From contig CAZFAT010000360.1 in assembly GCA_964517075.1 (NCBI GenBank), positions 1 through 42,414 on the forward strand: a stretch of 42,414 nt of DNA, read 5' to 3'. The notes below the pieces were generated by a model. The model worked only from the letters and a program-made list of their open reading frames with translations, did no database searches and had not been told where the DNA came from. The first letter of the stretch is position 1. Each line of letters opens with the position of its first letter. This document shows, piece after piece, positions 8,493-16,348 of this stretch. This stretch comes from CAZFAT01 sp964517075 (GTDB lineage Bacteria > Acidobacteriota > Vicinamibacteria > Vicinamibacterales > SCN-69-37). The position numbers and the translations under genes are program-made.

Positions 8493-11400
8493 CTAGAATG
8501 TCACCCGTGCGGCGAGCCGGATCTGTCGCTCCGTGTAGGCGTCGTTGAACGAGAACACCTGCATGAAGGTGTTGCTGGACAGATTCCCGTCCGGCAGCCC
8601 GTACTTGGGCGTGTTCGTCGCGTTCAGCGCCTCGAGGCGGAGCTGGAGGCTGCGCGCGCCGCCCAGACGAATATTACGGAAGATGGAAAGGTCGAGATTG
8701 GCGCCGCCGGGCCCGCGGAACTGGTTGATGGTCGTGTTGCCAAGTCGCTGGTCGCCCGGCTGAAAGAACGCCAGCGGATCGTAGAAAACGCCGTCGCCGC
8801 CAACTTCCGCCGGCTTCAGCAGCTCGCCAATCAGATCCGCCGTCTGCACATTGCCGGGCGTGTTGAGCTCGGTGCCGTCCGCGCGGACCGTGAATGGCGC
8901 GCCGCTGAACGCGGTGACGATCGCGTTCACTTGCCAGTCGCTGAACAGCCCTCGCAGGGCCCCGTCGGCCCGGTCGCTCCGCCACGGGAGCGCCCACACG
9001 ATGCCCAGTGCGAACATGTGCGTCCGGTCGGTCGCGGACGGATGCCAGTTCCGGCCCGCGAATTCGGGCAGCTCGTACTCGCGACCCAGCATCATCGCCC
9101 GGCTGAGCGTGTAGGCGCCGCGCACCATCACGCCGTCGCGGAGGTAGCGGTGGAGGGCGATCTGAAGCGCGTGATATTCGCTGGACGTGTATCCGCGGAA
9201 CACGGTGATCGGCTGCGTCGTGAAGAACGGCGCGACGTTGTACGGCCGGTCGCCGGCCCCGCCACCGAGACGCTGCACGGCATTGATGTTGATGTCCGCC
9301 CAGCCCCCTCGTCCCTCGTTACCGACGTAGGCGACGTCGACCTGCATCTGGAGCGGCAGGGCGCGCTCGACGCCCAGGCTCCATGAGGCCAGGCGCGGAC
9401 GTTCCAGGGTGCCCGGCTCGAGCGTCCGCTGATCGGCCACGATCGCGGGCAGCGTCAGGCGCGCCGCATTCACGTCCGGCAACGGGATCGTGGGCAGCCC
9501 CTGGTCGAGCGTGGCAAACCACCCGAAGTTCTGGAGCGCCGCCGGCGCCAGGAACCGCGCGTTGATCGCCGCCGGATAGCTCCGGTCGCCGCGGAACGGC
9601 GAGGCCCAGGCGAGCGCGTCATACGTGAGGCCGAAACGGCCGCGGACCGTCGTGCGGGCATCCACCCGCCAGGTGGCCCCGACCCTGGGCGCGAAGTTGT
9701 CCGTGGGCGTCGCGAGTCCGAGGTTCTTCGCCACGCCGCCGCGGCCGCCGACGAGGACTTCGAGCGTGGCTAGGTCGGTCATCTCGAGACCGCGCCCCTC
9801 GCGCCCCATGAGCGGGTAGGTCTCCCAGCGCAGCCCGGCATCGACCGTGAGACGGGATGACACGGCCCACCGGTCGTGCACGAACAGGGCATGCTGCGAC
9901 TCGCGCGTCGTGAACAACTCGGTCTGGATGCTCTTGCCGGCCGTGCCGACGAGCCCCAGCAGGAATGCCGCGTAGGTGTTGTACGCGTTGGCGGACTGCT
10001 GACCGCCGCCGCCAAGGCGCGTCGCATTGGACGCGAACTGGAGGCTGCCGCGCGGGTTCTGCCGCTCCGGCTGCCAGTGGTCGAGCGCGAATCGGTTCAG
10101 CGCATACCCGGCGCGGACCTCGTGCGCGCCCAGGGACTTCGTCACGTGCGCGCCGGCCGTGATCGTCCGCTCGTCGCGCGTCTGCGGCGCCCACGTCGGC
10201 GTCGTACCAATCGTGCTGAAGCCCGTCGCCAGACTCGGCAGCCCCTGATACCGCTCCGGGAACGGGATGTCGGCACGCCCCTGGTGGTTCGTCCCCGGGA
10301 TGCCCAGCACCTCCAGTCCGTAGTGCCCGAGAAACGAGTCCGATGAGTTGACGTGCTGCCCGAGCGTCGTCACGCCGACCGACGCGTCGACGACCGTCGT
10401 GCCATTGAGCACCCATCGCGACCCGCCCGCCACCTGCCATACATTGGTCACACCGCCGTCCTCGTCGACCGGATCGATCGGGAACACCCACCGATCGTCC
10501 ACCACGGCGTGCATGCGGCTGACCCGTCCCCACGCGTGCGCCTCATTCGACGGGTTGACGCTGATCTTCGCGTCCACGTTGTGCCGGTTGGTCGCGCTCG
10601 TCTCGACGCGGCCGAAATTGTTGTTCAGCCCCGCGCGGCCGCTCCCCTGAAGATTCGGCCGCGGGTAGAGGGCGAGGATCCTGTCCGCAATCGGGTGGAC
10701 CCGGGCGGGATCGATGACGTTCAGGCCCGTGCTGCACGTGGCACACGCCGGCGGGCCCACATAGCTGAACTGCGAGCGGCCGGTGCCCGTTCCCGTGTTC
10801 GCGCCGGGGGTGAGCGGATCGTAGATCCGCTGCAGGCTGCCGCTGCCATTGAGGGCCTGACTGAAATCGCCATGGCGCAGACGCTCATCGGGCACGCTGT
10901 AGAACCGGAACGCGCTCGCGCGGCTGAAATATCCTTCGTAGGACCCGAACGCAAACAGGCGATTCCGCACCAGGGGACCGCCCGCCGTGCCTCCAATCGT
11001 GTGGCGCTCGATCGGCACCTTTCTCGACCCAAACGGCGACGAGTTCAGGTCCTCATTGTTGAAGAACTCGAAGGCCGACCCCCGCAGCACGTTCGTGCCG
11101 GACTTCATCGTCACATCGATCGTCGGCCCCGCGGACAGGCCCTCCGTGGCGTCGCCCACTCCCGTGGTGACGCCGACCGCCTCAATGGCCTCCGCCGGCG
11201 GGACGTACACCGTGTGCGCAGGCAGCCACAGATTGACGTTCGTCTGGCCGTCCAGTCTCGTACGAATCCTCGGTCCCGACTCGCCGTTCAGCCGCAACGT
11301 CAGCGACCTCTGCGGCGTGTCGTTCTCCGCGTTGGCGAACGTCGGCGGCAGCGCACCCGGCAGGAGGATGATGAGCGACTGGTAGTTGCGAAATGGATTG

Positions 11401-11579
11401 AGCGGGAGGTTTTCCAGCTCGGCCGGCGTCAGAGTCCCGGGCACAGGCGCCGACTCCGCGGGAGGTGCGGCCGGTCGCTCCTGCGCAGACAAGCGCGGCG
11501 GAGAGGCCATCGCGATCAGACCTGCGAGGCCGAGGGTGAGATACCGCCAGCCCGCCGACCTGAAGGTCGGCAACTCCAT
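8493..11579 (-). CDS. Oar-like TonB-dependent outer-membrane receptor/porin
   Basis: 1028 aa from the ATG at 11579 (a GTG at 11636 would add 19 residues). A signal peptide runs to S-A-Q/E near residue 33. A plug-like region follows (about 45-200; L-N-G-E-S-G-P-R-I-R-T-R-L-D-G-Q-T-N-V, D-V-T-M-K-S-G-T-N-V-L-R-G-S), with the G-T-N-x-x-R-G-S signature of Oar-type porins, then about 800 residues of alternating strands forming the barrel. It ends in A-A-R-V-T-F with the terminal Phe of outer-membrane proteins. The N-terminal carboxypeptidase-regulatory (CnaB-like) domain usual in acidobacterial Oar proteins is missing. It likely imports large oligosaccharides, fitting the upstream DUF1080 and oxidoreductase genes. 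No good Shine-Dalgarno precedes either start; the chosen ATG lies inside a REP element. Confidence 0.88.
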   Translation of the reverse strand: MELPTFRSAGWRYLTLGLAGLIAMASPPRLSAQERPAAPPAESAPVPGTLTPAELENLPLNPFRNYQSLIILLPGALPPTFANAENDTPQRSLTLRLNGESGPRIRTRLDGQTNVNLWLPAHTVYVPPAEAIEAVGVTTGVGDATEGLSAGPTIDVTMKSGTNVLRGSAFEFFNNEDLNSSPFGSRKVPIERHTIGGTAGGPLVRNRLFAFGSYEGYFSRASAFRFYSVPDERLRHGDFSQALNGSGSLQRIYDPLTPGANTGTGTGRSQFSYVGPPACATCSTGLNVIDPARVHPIADRILALYPRPNLQGSGRAGLNNNFGRVETSATNRHNVDAKISVNPSNEAHAWGRVSRMHAVVDDRWVFPIDPVDEDGGVTNVWQVAGGSRWVLNGTTVVDASVGVTTLGQHVNSSDSFLGHYGLEVLGIPGTNHQGRADIPFPERYQGLPSLATGFSTIGTTPTWAPQTRDERTITAGAHVTKSLGAHEVRAGYALNRFALDHWQPERQNPRGSLQFASNATRLGGGGQQSANAYNTYAAFLLGLVGTAGKSIQTELFTTRESQHALFVHDRWAVSSRLTVDAGLRWETYPLMGREGRGLEMTDLATLEVLVGGRGGVAKNLGLATPTDNFAPRVGATWRVDARTTVRGRFGLTYDALAWASPFRGDRSYPAAINARFLAPAALQNFGWFATLDQGLPTIPLPDVNAARLTLPAIVADQRTLEPGTLERPRLASWSLGVERALPLQMQVDVAYVGNEGRGGWADININAVQRLGGGAGDRPYNVAPFFTTQPITVFRGYTSSEYHALQIALHRYLRDGVMVRGAYTLSRAMMLGREYELPEFAGRNWHPSATDRTHMFALGIVWALPWRSDRADGALRGLFSDWQVNAIVTAFSGAPFTVRADGTELNTPGNVQTADLIGELLKPAEVGGDGVFYDPLAFFQPGDQRLGNTTINQFRGPGGANLDLSIFRNIRLGGARSLQLRLEALNATNTPKYGLPDGNLSSNTFMQVFSFNDAYTERQIRLAARVTF

Positions 11580-11580
11580 C
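11554..11580 (+). repeat. REP-like element a
   Basis: Perfect 18-bp palindrome GCCGACCTGAAGGTCGGC (11554-11571) followed by AACTCCATC. The tail, read on the minus strand, contains the ATG used as the start of the TonB receptor; the palindrome encodes residues 4-9 of that protein. Confidence 0.8.
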
Positions 11581-11583
11581 GCA

Positions 11584-11610
11584 GCCGACGTGCAGGTCGG
11601 CGGCTCGATC
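11584..11610 (+). repeat. REP-like element b (variant copy)
   Basis: GCCGACGTGCAGGTCGGC (11584-11601) plus tail GGCTCGATC, in direct orientation and 30 bp from element a. The centre of the palindrome has drifted but the outer arms are intact. Confidence 0.6.
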
Positions 11611-11632
11611 GTCGCCGCGCGTCCCTGGCGTG

Positions 11633-11674
11633 TCACGTCTGACTTCTAACGTCTGGCTTCTGACTTCTGACTGG
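11633..11674. repeat. Heptameric tandem repeat, unit TGACKTC
   Basis: Six consecutive 7-bp units: TCACGTC, TGACTTC, TAACGTC, TGGCTTC, TGACTTC, TGACTGG. It lies between the TonB receptor start and the end of the DUF1080 gene. A shorter relative (TCACTTC, then TGACTTC) is at 27141-27158. Confidence 0.65.
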
Positions 11675-11718
11675 GTTCACGGGGAGCCCGCGTCGCCGCA
11701 GGCTCCCCCGAGCGTGTG

Positions 11719-12747
11719 CTAGTTGCCAGGCTTCGTGATGGGCGTCACGGTGAACTTGCGGAACGAAATGTCGCCGGCGTGGTCGCCCTGGAGCATGAAC
11801 GGACCGGGCGCCGTTTCATCGTTGTCCATCGCCCCGCCCGTAATGCCGATGACTTCCACGTTGTCGTGGATCCTCTGTCCGTTGAGCGTCGTGCTGAGAC
11901 GGTTGCCGACGAGGATGATTTCCACCGTCTGCCATTCACCGGCAGGCTTGCTGGCGTTCATCGTCGGTGTTGACCGGTGGTAGTACGACATGTTGCCGCC
12001 GGGGGACGCCGGCTTGCCGAAGTCGTCCATCAACTGCATCTCGTAGCGCCCGCGGAGGTAGATCCCGCCGTTGCTCCCGGTGCCGACACGGAACTCGGCC
12101 TCGAGCTTGAAGTCCTGGAACGACTGCTTCGACCGGAGGTTCTGTCCCTGCTCGGGCTTCGTCATGACGCCGTTGACGATCGACCACCCCGCCGGCCGGT
12201 TCGAGGGAATGAATTCCCACGCGTCCATGGTCTTGCCATCGACGAGCGCGACCGGCGTGCCATAGGCGTGCTTGCCGTTGGCATTGAGCGCCGGCCAGGT
12301 CGGCCGGCGGACGCCAACGAAGTTGACGACGCGCGGCGCCGGTGGAGGCGCCGCCGGCGTCGCGGCCGCCCCGCCAGCGGCGGCCCCGCCACGGCGGCCG
12401 CCCTGCGCGGCCTGATACGAGCCCACGAGCTTGCCCCCCTCGACGCGGGCGCGGTACTCCGTCCCCTGCGGCACCAGCTTGTCATTCCCGCGCTGGAACA
12501 GCAGTTCACCGTTCTCGACGCGGACGTACACGAGCGGCATCGCGTGACCGGATCCGGCGAGAAAGCTGCCCGTGAGCTTGCCACCTTCGTCCTTGATTCC
12601 GAGCCAGTGGTTGTCCATCGACGCATCGGGCCCGGTCCCCGAGATGTTCCAGGAGCCGACGAAGGGATTGGACTGCGCGGCCGGCCCCGGAGCCGCCGCG
12701 AGAAGGAACCCGGCGACCAGCGCCGGCAGACACATATGTCGATTCAC
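11719..12747 (-). CDS. Secreted DUF1080 (3-keto-disaccharide hydrolase-like) protein
   Basis: 342 aa. The GTG start at 12747 follows AGGAG with 7-nt spacing. A signal peptide ends near A-A-Q (25). Residues 27-115 form a small beta-rich domain (N-P-F-V-G-S-W-N-I; G-G-K-L-T-G-S-F; G-G-K-L-V-G-S-Y), then an Ala/Gly/Pro linker (about 116-138). The DUF1080 concanavalin-like domain (about 150-335) shows W-E-F-I-P-S-N-R-P-A-G-W, F-K-L-E-A-E-F-R-V, N-G-G-I-Y-L-R-G-R-Y-E-M-Q and the C-terminal G-P-F-M-L-Q-G-D-H. DUF1080 proteins hydrolyse 3-keto-glycosides, and the gene follows a Gfo/Idh/MocA oxidoreductase by 20 nt, which fits a periplasmic 3-keto-glycoside route. Substrate not determined. Confidence 0.85.
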   Translation of the reverse strand: MNRHMCLPALVAGFLLAAAPGPAAQSNPFVGSWNISGTGPDASMDNHWLGIKDEGGKLTGSFLAGSGHAMPLVYVRVENGELLFQRGNDKLVPQGTEYRARVEGGKLVGSYQAAQGGRRGGAAAGGAAATPAAPPPAPRVVNFVGVRRPTWPALNANGKHAYGTPVALVDGKTMDAWEFIPSNRPAGWSIVNGVMTKPEQGQNLRSKQSFQDFKLEAEFRVGTGSNGGIYLRGRYEMQLMDDFGKPASPGGNMSYYHRSTPTMNASKPAGEWQTVEIILVGNRLSTTLNGQRIHDNVEVIGITGGAMDNDETAPGPFMLQGDHAGDISFRKFTVTPITKPGN

Positions 12748-12767
12748 AAAGACGCTCCTTTTGCTGT

Positions 12768-14480
12768 CTACGAAAGCTTGTAGGGTGCCCGGTAGTCACG
12801 GGAGAGGAAGTGGTTCAGATCCTCACCCTTGAGACCCGTGTTGGTGATCCGCATGTTCGCGCCGTCGTAGTGGATCTTCTGACCCGCGCGGAGCGCCGCG
12901 ATACCGAGCAGCATGATCTCGGTCAGGTGCGCCGAGTACGCGAAGGGCGCGGAGATCTGATCGCGGCCGCGAATCGCGTTGATCCAGTTCATCTCGTGGG
13001 ACTGATACGGCACGCGCGCCATCTTCTCGGGCGGCGGACCGTACGAGTTGTGCAGCGAGATCGGCAGCAGCCGCGGCTGCGCGCCGTACTCGTTCTGCAG
13101 CATCTTCCCTTTGCTGCCGATGTACAGCACGCCGCCCTGCGCGAGCAGACGCTGGTTCCCCATTTCCTCGGGCCGTGCCGGCTGCAGTCCGCCGTCGTAC
13201 CACGTCATCTTGGCCGGCGGCATCCCGTCGCGCGCGGGAAACTCGTAGTAGGTCGTCGTCGCCGACGGGTAGCTCGCGCCGTTGAACGCCGACGCCAGCG
13301 TCTCGATCGTGGTCGGGTAGCCGAGCTTCAAGCCCCACACGGGATGATCGACCAGGTGGGCGCCCATGTCGCCGAGCGCGCCCTGCCCCCAGTCCACCCA
13401 GCCGCGCCAGTTGAAGGGGTGATAGATCGGGTGATAGTCCACGACGGGCGCCACGCCGAGAAACATGTCCCAGTCGAGATCCTTCGGCACGGGCACGGTG
13501 CCGAAGGCACCGGCCACGCGCCGACTCACCGCCTGCGTGCCCCACCCGGTGATGTCCCCGCTCGCGGCCGCGGGACGCGGCACACCCTGCGGCCAGACCG
13601 GACGATTGGTCCAGACGTGGACCTCGCGGATCTCGCCGATGGCGCCGGCCATCAGGTACTCCTGGCCGCGACGCGCGCCGTCCTGCGAGTGGCCCTGGTT
13701 GCCCATCTGCGTGACGATCTTCGGGTTCGCCGCCGCCTGCTGCATCAGATGTCGGGCTTCGTGCACCGACCAGCACAGCGGCTTCTGCACGTACACGTGC
13801 TTGCCGAGCGCCATCGCGGCCGAGGCGATCACGGCGTGCGTGTGATCGGGCGTCGCGACGATGACCGCGTCGATGTCCTTCTGCTTCTCGAGCATGACGC
13901 GGTAGTCGCGGTAGGTGGCCAACCGCGGCAGTTGTTCCTTGACGAACCGCGTAACCCGCTCCGGCTGCGACGGCTGCGTCCATTTCTGGTCGGCCTCCGC
14001 CTGCAGCTTCGACTGGCCGAAGTTCTGCCAGGTCTCCGGCGGAGGTTCCGGCGCAATCGCCGTGGCCGTGCCGCCGCGTCCTGCGCCGACTGCGGCGGCT
14101 CCACCGCCCCCTCGGCCTCCGCCGCCTCCCCGGCCACCGCCAGCGCCTCGTCCCCGGCCGGCCTGGGGACCGGCCGCGGCCTGCTCGGCGCTGTTCTTCC
14201 AGTTGGCGCGTGACCGCTCGAGCAGCGAGTCGTCACAATCGCAGATGGCCACGATATTCTGACTGAGCACGGCATTCGTGTTCGAATTGCCCTGACCGCC
14301 GATGCCGACCGTCGCCACGTTGACGAGATCGCTCGGGGGTGTCTGCCCCTGGCCGAGCACGTGACGCGGCACGATCATGAAACCGGTGCCCGTCACCAGT
14401 GCCGACTGCACAAACCGCCGACGCGAGACGCCTGACGCCCCTGACGGTGTCCCAGGATCGTGAAGATCACGGTCGCTCAT
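12768..14480 (-). CDS. Tat-exported Gfo/Idh/MocA family oxidoreductase
   Basis: 570 aa. The ATG at 14480 is preceded by GGGAG; an in-frame ATG at 14546 is less likely. S19-R-R-R-F-V followed by a hydrophobic stretch is a twin-arginine signal. The NAD(P)-binding fold starts near 52 (V-N-V-A-T-V-G-I-G-G-Q-G). It continues with V-A-T-P-D-H-T-H (208-215) and K-H-V-Y-V-Q-K233-P234, the family's catalytic-lysine motif. The C-terminal half has the bacterial-type dimer domain with W-R-G-W-V-D-W-G-Q-G-A-L-G-D-M-G-A-H. Between the second strand and the rest of the Rossmann fold is an unusual Gly/Arg/Ala-rich insertion (about 104-138). The probable role is oxidation or reduction of a sugar or glycoside at C3 in the periplasm, paired with the DUF1080 protein. 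Confidence 0.87.
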   Translation of the reverse strand: MSDRDLHDPGTPSGASGVSRRRFVQSALVTGTGFMIVPRHVLGQGQTPPSDLVNVATVGIGGQGNSNTNAVLSQNIVAICDCDDSLLERSRANWKNSAEQAAAGPQAGRGRGAGGGRGGGGGRGGGGAAAVGAGRGGTATAIAPEPPPETWQNFGQSKLQAEADQKWTQPSQPERVTRFVKEQLPRLATYRDYRVMLEKQKDIDAVIVATPDHTHAVIASAAMALGKHVYVQKPLCWSVHEARHLMQQAAANPKIVTQMGNQGHSQDGARRGQEYLMAGAIGEIREVHVWTNRPVWPQGVPRPAAASGDITGWGTQAVSRRVAGAFGTVPVPKDLDWDMFLGVAPVVDYHPIYHPFNWRGWVDWGQGALGDMGAHLVDHPVWGLKLGYPTTIETLASAFNGASYPSATTTYYEFPARDGMPPAKMTWYDGGLQPARPEEMGNQRLLAQGGVLYIGSKGKMLQNEYGAQPRLLPISLHNSYGPPPEKMARVPYQSHEMNWINAIRGRDQISAPFAYSAHLTEIMLLGIAALRAGQKIHYDGANMRITNTGLKGEDLNHFLSRDYRAPYKLS

Positions 14481-14615
14481 ACGTCGTTCTCCCTCGGACA
14501 ATTCCGAACACCAGTCTTTCCAGCCCGGATCGGGACACGCTCTCATGGCTGGACCACCCCGGTCAAGAGAACCAGACCACGGAACCCCCCGAAATGGAGC
14601 GGCGGACCGTGCCGC

Positions 14616-16244
14616 TCATGACGCCCCCATGAACGGATACTCGAACGACGTGGGCGGCACGAACGTTTCCTTGATGGTGCGCGCGCTCACCCACCGTGTC
14701 AGGTTCAGTTTGGACCCCGCCTTGTCGTTGGTCCCCGAGGCGCGCGCGCCGCCGAACGGCTGCTGGCCGACGACGGCGCCGGTCGGCTTGTCGTTGATAT
14801 AGAAGTTCCCCGCCGCCTGGCGCAGGACGCGCATGGCCTCCCCCACCGCGCGGCGATCGCGCGCAAAGACCGCCCCCGTCAAGGCGTACGGGGACGTCCG
14901 ATCGACGAGGTTCAGCGTCGCGGTCCACTGCCGGTCGGCGTACACGTAGGCCGTCACGACCGGTCCGAAGATCTCCTCCCGCAGCAGCCGGTGCGAAGGA
15001 TTCGACGTCTGCACCAGCGTCGGTTCGATGAAGTAACCCTTCCGGTCGTCCGCGCCGCCTCCCTGCAGAATCTTCGCGGTGCGCTTCGCCTCGCCGACAT
15101 ACCCGACGATGCGATCGAACGCCGGCTTGTCGATCACCGCGCCCATGAAATTGCGGAAGTCGCGCACGTCCCCCAGACGGATCGCCTGCATCATCGCGAG
15201 GACGCGGTCGCGCACGGCCTTCCACAAGGACTGCGGCACGTAGATGCGGCTCGCCGCGGAGCACTTCTGCCCCTGGTATTCGAACCCGCCGCGGACGATG
15301 GCGACCGCCACGGACTCCGGATCCGCCGACGGATGAACGACGATGAAATCCTTGCCCCCGGTTTCGCCGACGAGCCGTGGATACGACCGGTAGGTCGCGA
15401 TCGACTCGCCCACGGTCCGCCACAGACCCTGGAACACCCCGGTGCTGCCCGTGAAATGGATTCCCGCCAGATCGGGGGATGCGAGGAGGGCGCGCGTAAT
15501 CATCGGCGCGTCGCCCGGCACGAAGTTGAGGACGCCTGGCGGGAGCCCGGCCGCCTCGAGGAGCCGCATGATGTAGTAGCCGCTCAGCATCGCGCTCGAC
15601 GCCGGCTTCCAGATCGCCACGTTGCCCATCAGGATGGGCGCGGTCGGCAGGTTCCCTGCGATCGCGGTGAAGTTGAACGGCGACACCGCGTAGACGAAGC
15701 CCTCGAGCGGGCGGTACTCGAGCCGGTTCCACACGCCGGGCGAACTCAGCGGCTGCTCGGCATACAGCGCGGCCGCGTAGCTGACGTTGAAGCGCCAGAA
15801 GTCCACCAGCTCGCAGGCCGCGTCGATCTCGGCCTGGAAGGCCGTCTTCGCCTGGCCGAGCATCGTCGCGGCGTTCAGGGTCGGCCGCCAGGTGGTGGCG
15901 GCCAGATCGGCGGCCTTCAGCAGGACGGCCGCGCGGTCGTCGAACGACCACGAGGACCACTCGCGGCGGGCTTTCGCGGCGGCGGCCATCGCCTGCCGCA
16001 CGTGCCTGGTCTCCGCCTGGTGCCAGTCGGCCAGCACGTGGCGGTGCGCGCACGGCATCACGCTCTGACGCGTTGCGCCGGTCCGGATCTCCTGCCCGCC
16101 GATGATGACCGGAATGTCCGCGCGTTCACCCGCCATCGACGCGAGGCGCGCTTTCAGCGCCGCGCGATCGGCCGATCCCGGCTCATAGCTCCGCACGGGT
16201 TCGTTGACGGCGGCAGGGACCGTGGTGATGCCGGGGTGGGGCAT
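14616..16244 (-). CDS. pruA: L-glutamate gamma-semialdehyde (1-pyrroline-5-carboxylate) dehydrogenase
   Basis: 542 aa aldehyde dehydrogenase oxidising P5C/glutamate semialdehyde to glutamate with NAD+, the second step of proline catabolism, in the cytoplasm. Catalytic residues are visible: general base E294 in L-V-G-E-T-G-G-K-D and nucleophile C328 in E-Y-Q-G-Q-K-C-S-A-A-S-R. Also seen are the G-S-T-G-V-F cofactor loop (266-271) and the C-terminal T-G-A-V-V-G-Q-Q-P-F-G-G-A-R-A-S-G-T-N-D-K. Sequence style and length match the eukaryote-like P5CDH type (TIGR01236) rather than the PutA fusion; no proline dehydrogenase is in the window. The ATG at 16244 lies 6 nt from a TACAAT box with no Shine-Dalgarno. 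It is upstream of the oxidoreductase gene on the same strand with a 135-bp gap, so co-transcription is uncertain. Confidence 0.9.
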   Translation of the reverse strand: MPHPGITTVPAAVNEPVRSYEPGSADRAALKARLASMAGERADIPVIIGGQEIRTGATRQSVMPCAHRHVLADWHQAETRHVRQAMAAAAKARREWSSWSFDDRAAVLLKAADLAATTWRPTLNAATMLGQAKTAFQAEIDAACELVDFWRFNVSYAAALYAEQPLSSPGVWNRLEYRPLEGFVYAVSPFNFTAIAGNLPTAPILMGNVAIWKPASSAMLSGYYIMRLLEAAGLPPGVLNFVPGDAPMITRALLASPDLAGIHFTGSTGVFQGLWRTVGESIATYRSYPRLVGETGGKDFIVVHPSADPESVAVAIVRGGFEYQGQKCSAASRIYVPQSLWKAVRDRVLAMMQAIRLGDVRDFRNFMGAVIDKPAFDRIVGYVGEAKRTAKILQGGGADDRKGYFIEPTLVQTSNPSHRLLREEIFGPVVTAYVYADRQWTATLNLVDRTSPYALTGAVFARDRRAVGEAMRVLRQAAGNFYINDKPTGAVVGQQPFGGARASGTNDKAGSKLNLTRWVSARTIKETFVPPTSFEYPFMGAS

Positions 16245-16250
16245 TGGGAC

Positions 16251-16256
16251 ATTGTA
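16251..16256 (-). promoter_or_regulatory. Candidate -10 box of the P5C dehydrogenase gene
   Basis: TACAAT on the minus strand, ending 6 nt before the ATG at 16244 with no ribosome-binding site between. This spacing would give a leaderless mRNA. No clear -35. Confidence 0.35.
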
Positions 16257-16271
16257 CGCGGGGGATGGCTC

Positions 16272-16334
16272 TCAATCGGCAATCATCAATCCGCCCATTC
16301 AATCCGCAATGGCTCGATCGAAGATCGTCAATGC
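16272..16334. repeat. Heptameric CAATC repeat
   Basis: Near-perfect 7-bp periodicity: TCAATCG, GCAATCA, TCAATCC, a 6-bp unit GCCCAT, TCAATCC, GCAATGG, CTCGATC, GAAGATC, GTCAATG. The part 16307-16334 is shared with the repeat at 8379-8476. It contains the small hairpin CGATC-GAA-GATCG (16315-16327). It lies between divergent genes for P5C dehydrogenase and the STAS protein. Confidence 0.6.
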
Positions 16335-16348
16335 CTTGAGCCTGTATC

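Noticed and set aside
12290..12312. Additional REP copy (AGGTCGGC inside the DUF1080 gene)
   Set aside because: It lacks the GCCGACCT left arm and the CTCCATC tail and lies in conserved coding sequence; similar AGGTCGG strings at 6325, 20326 and 22963 were dropped for the same reason.
12810..14213. Open + strand frame of 467 codons
   Set aside because: Antisense to the Gfo/Idh/MocA gene; His/Arg/Val-rich shadow without domains.
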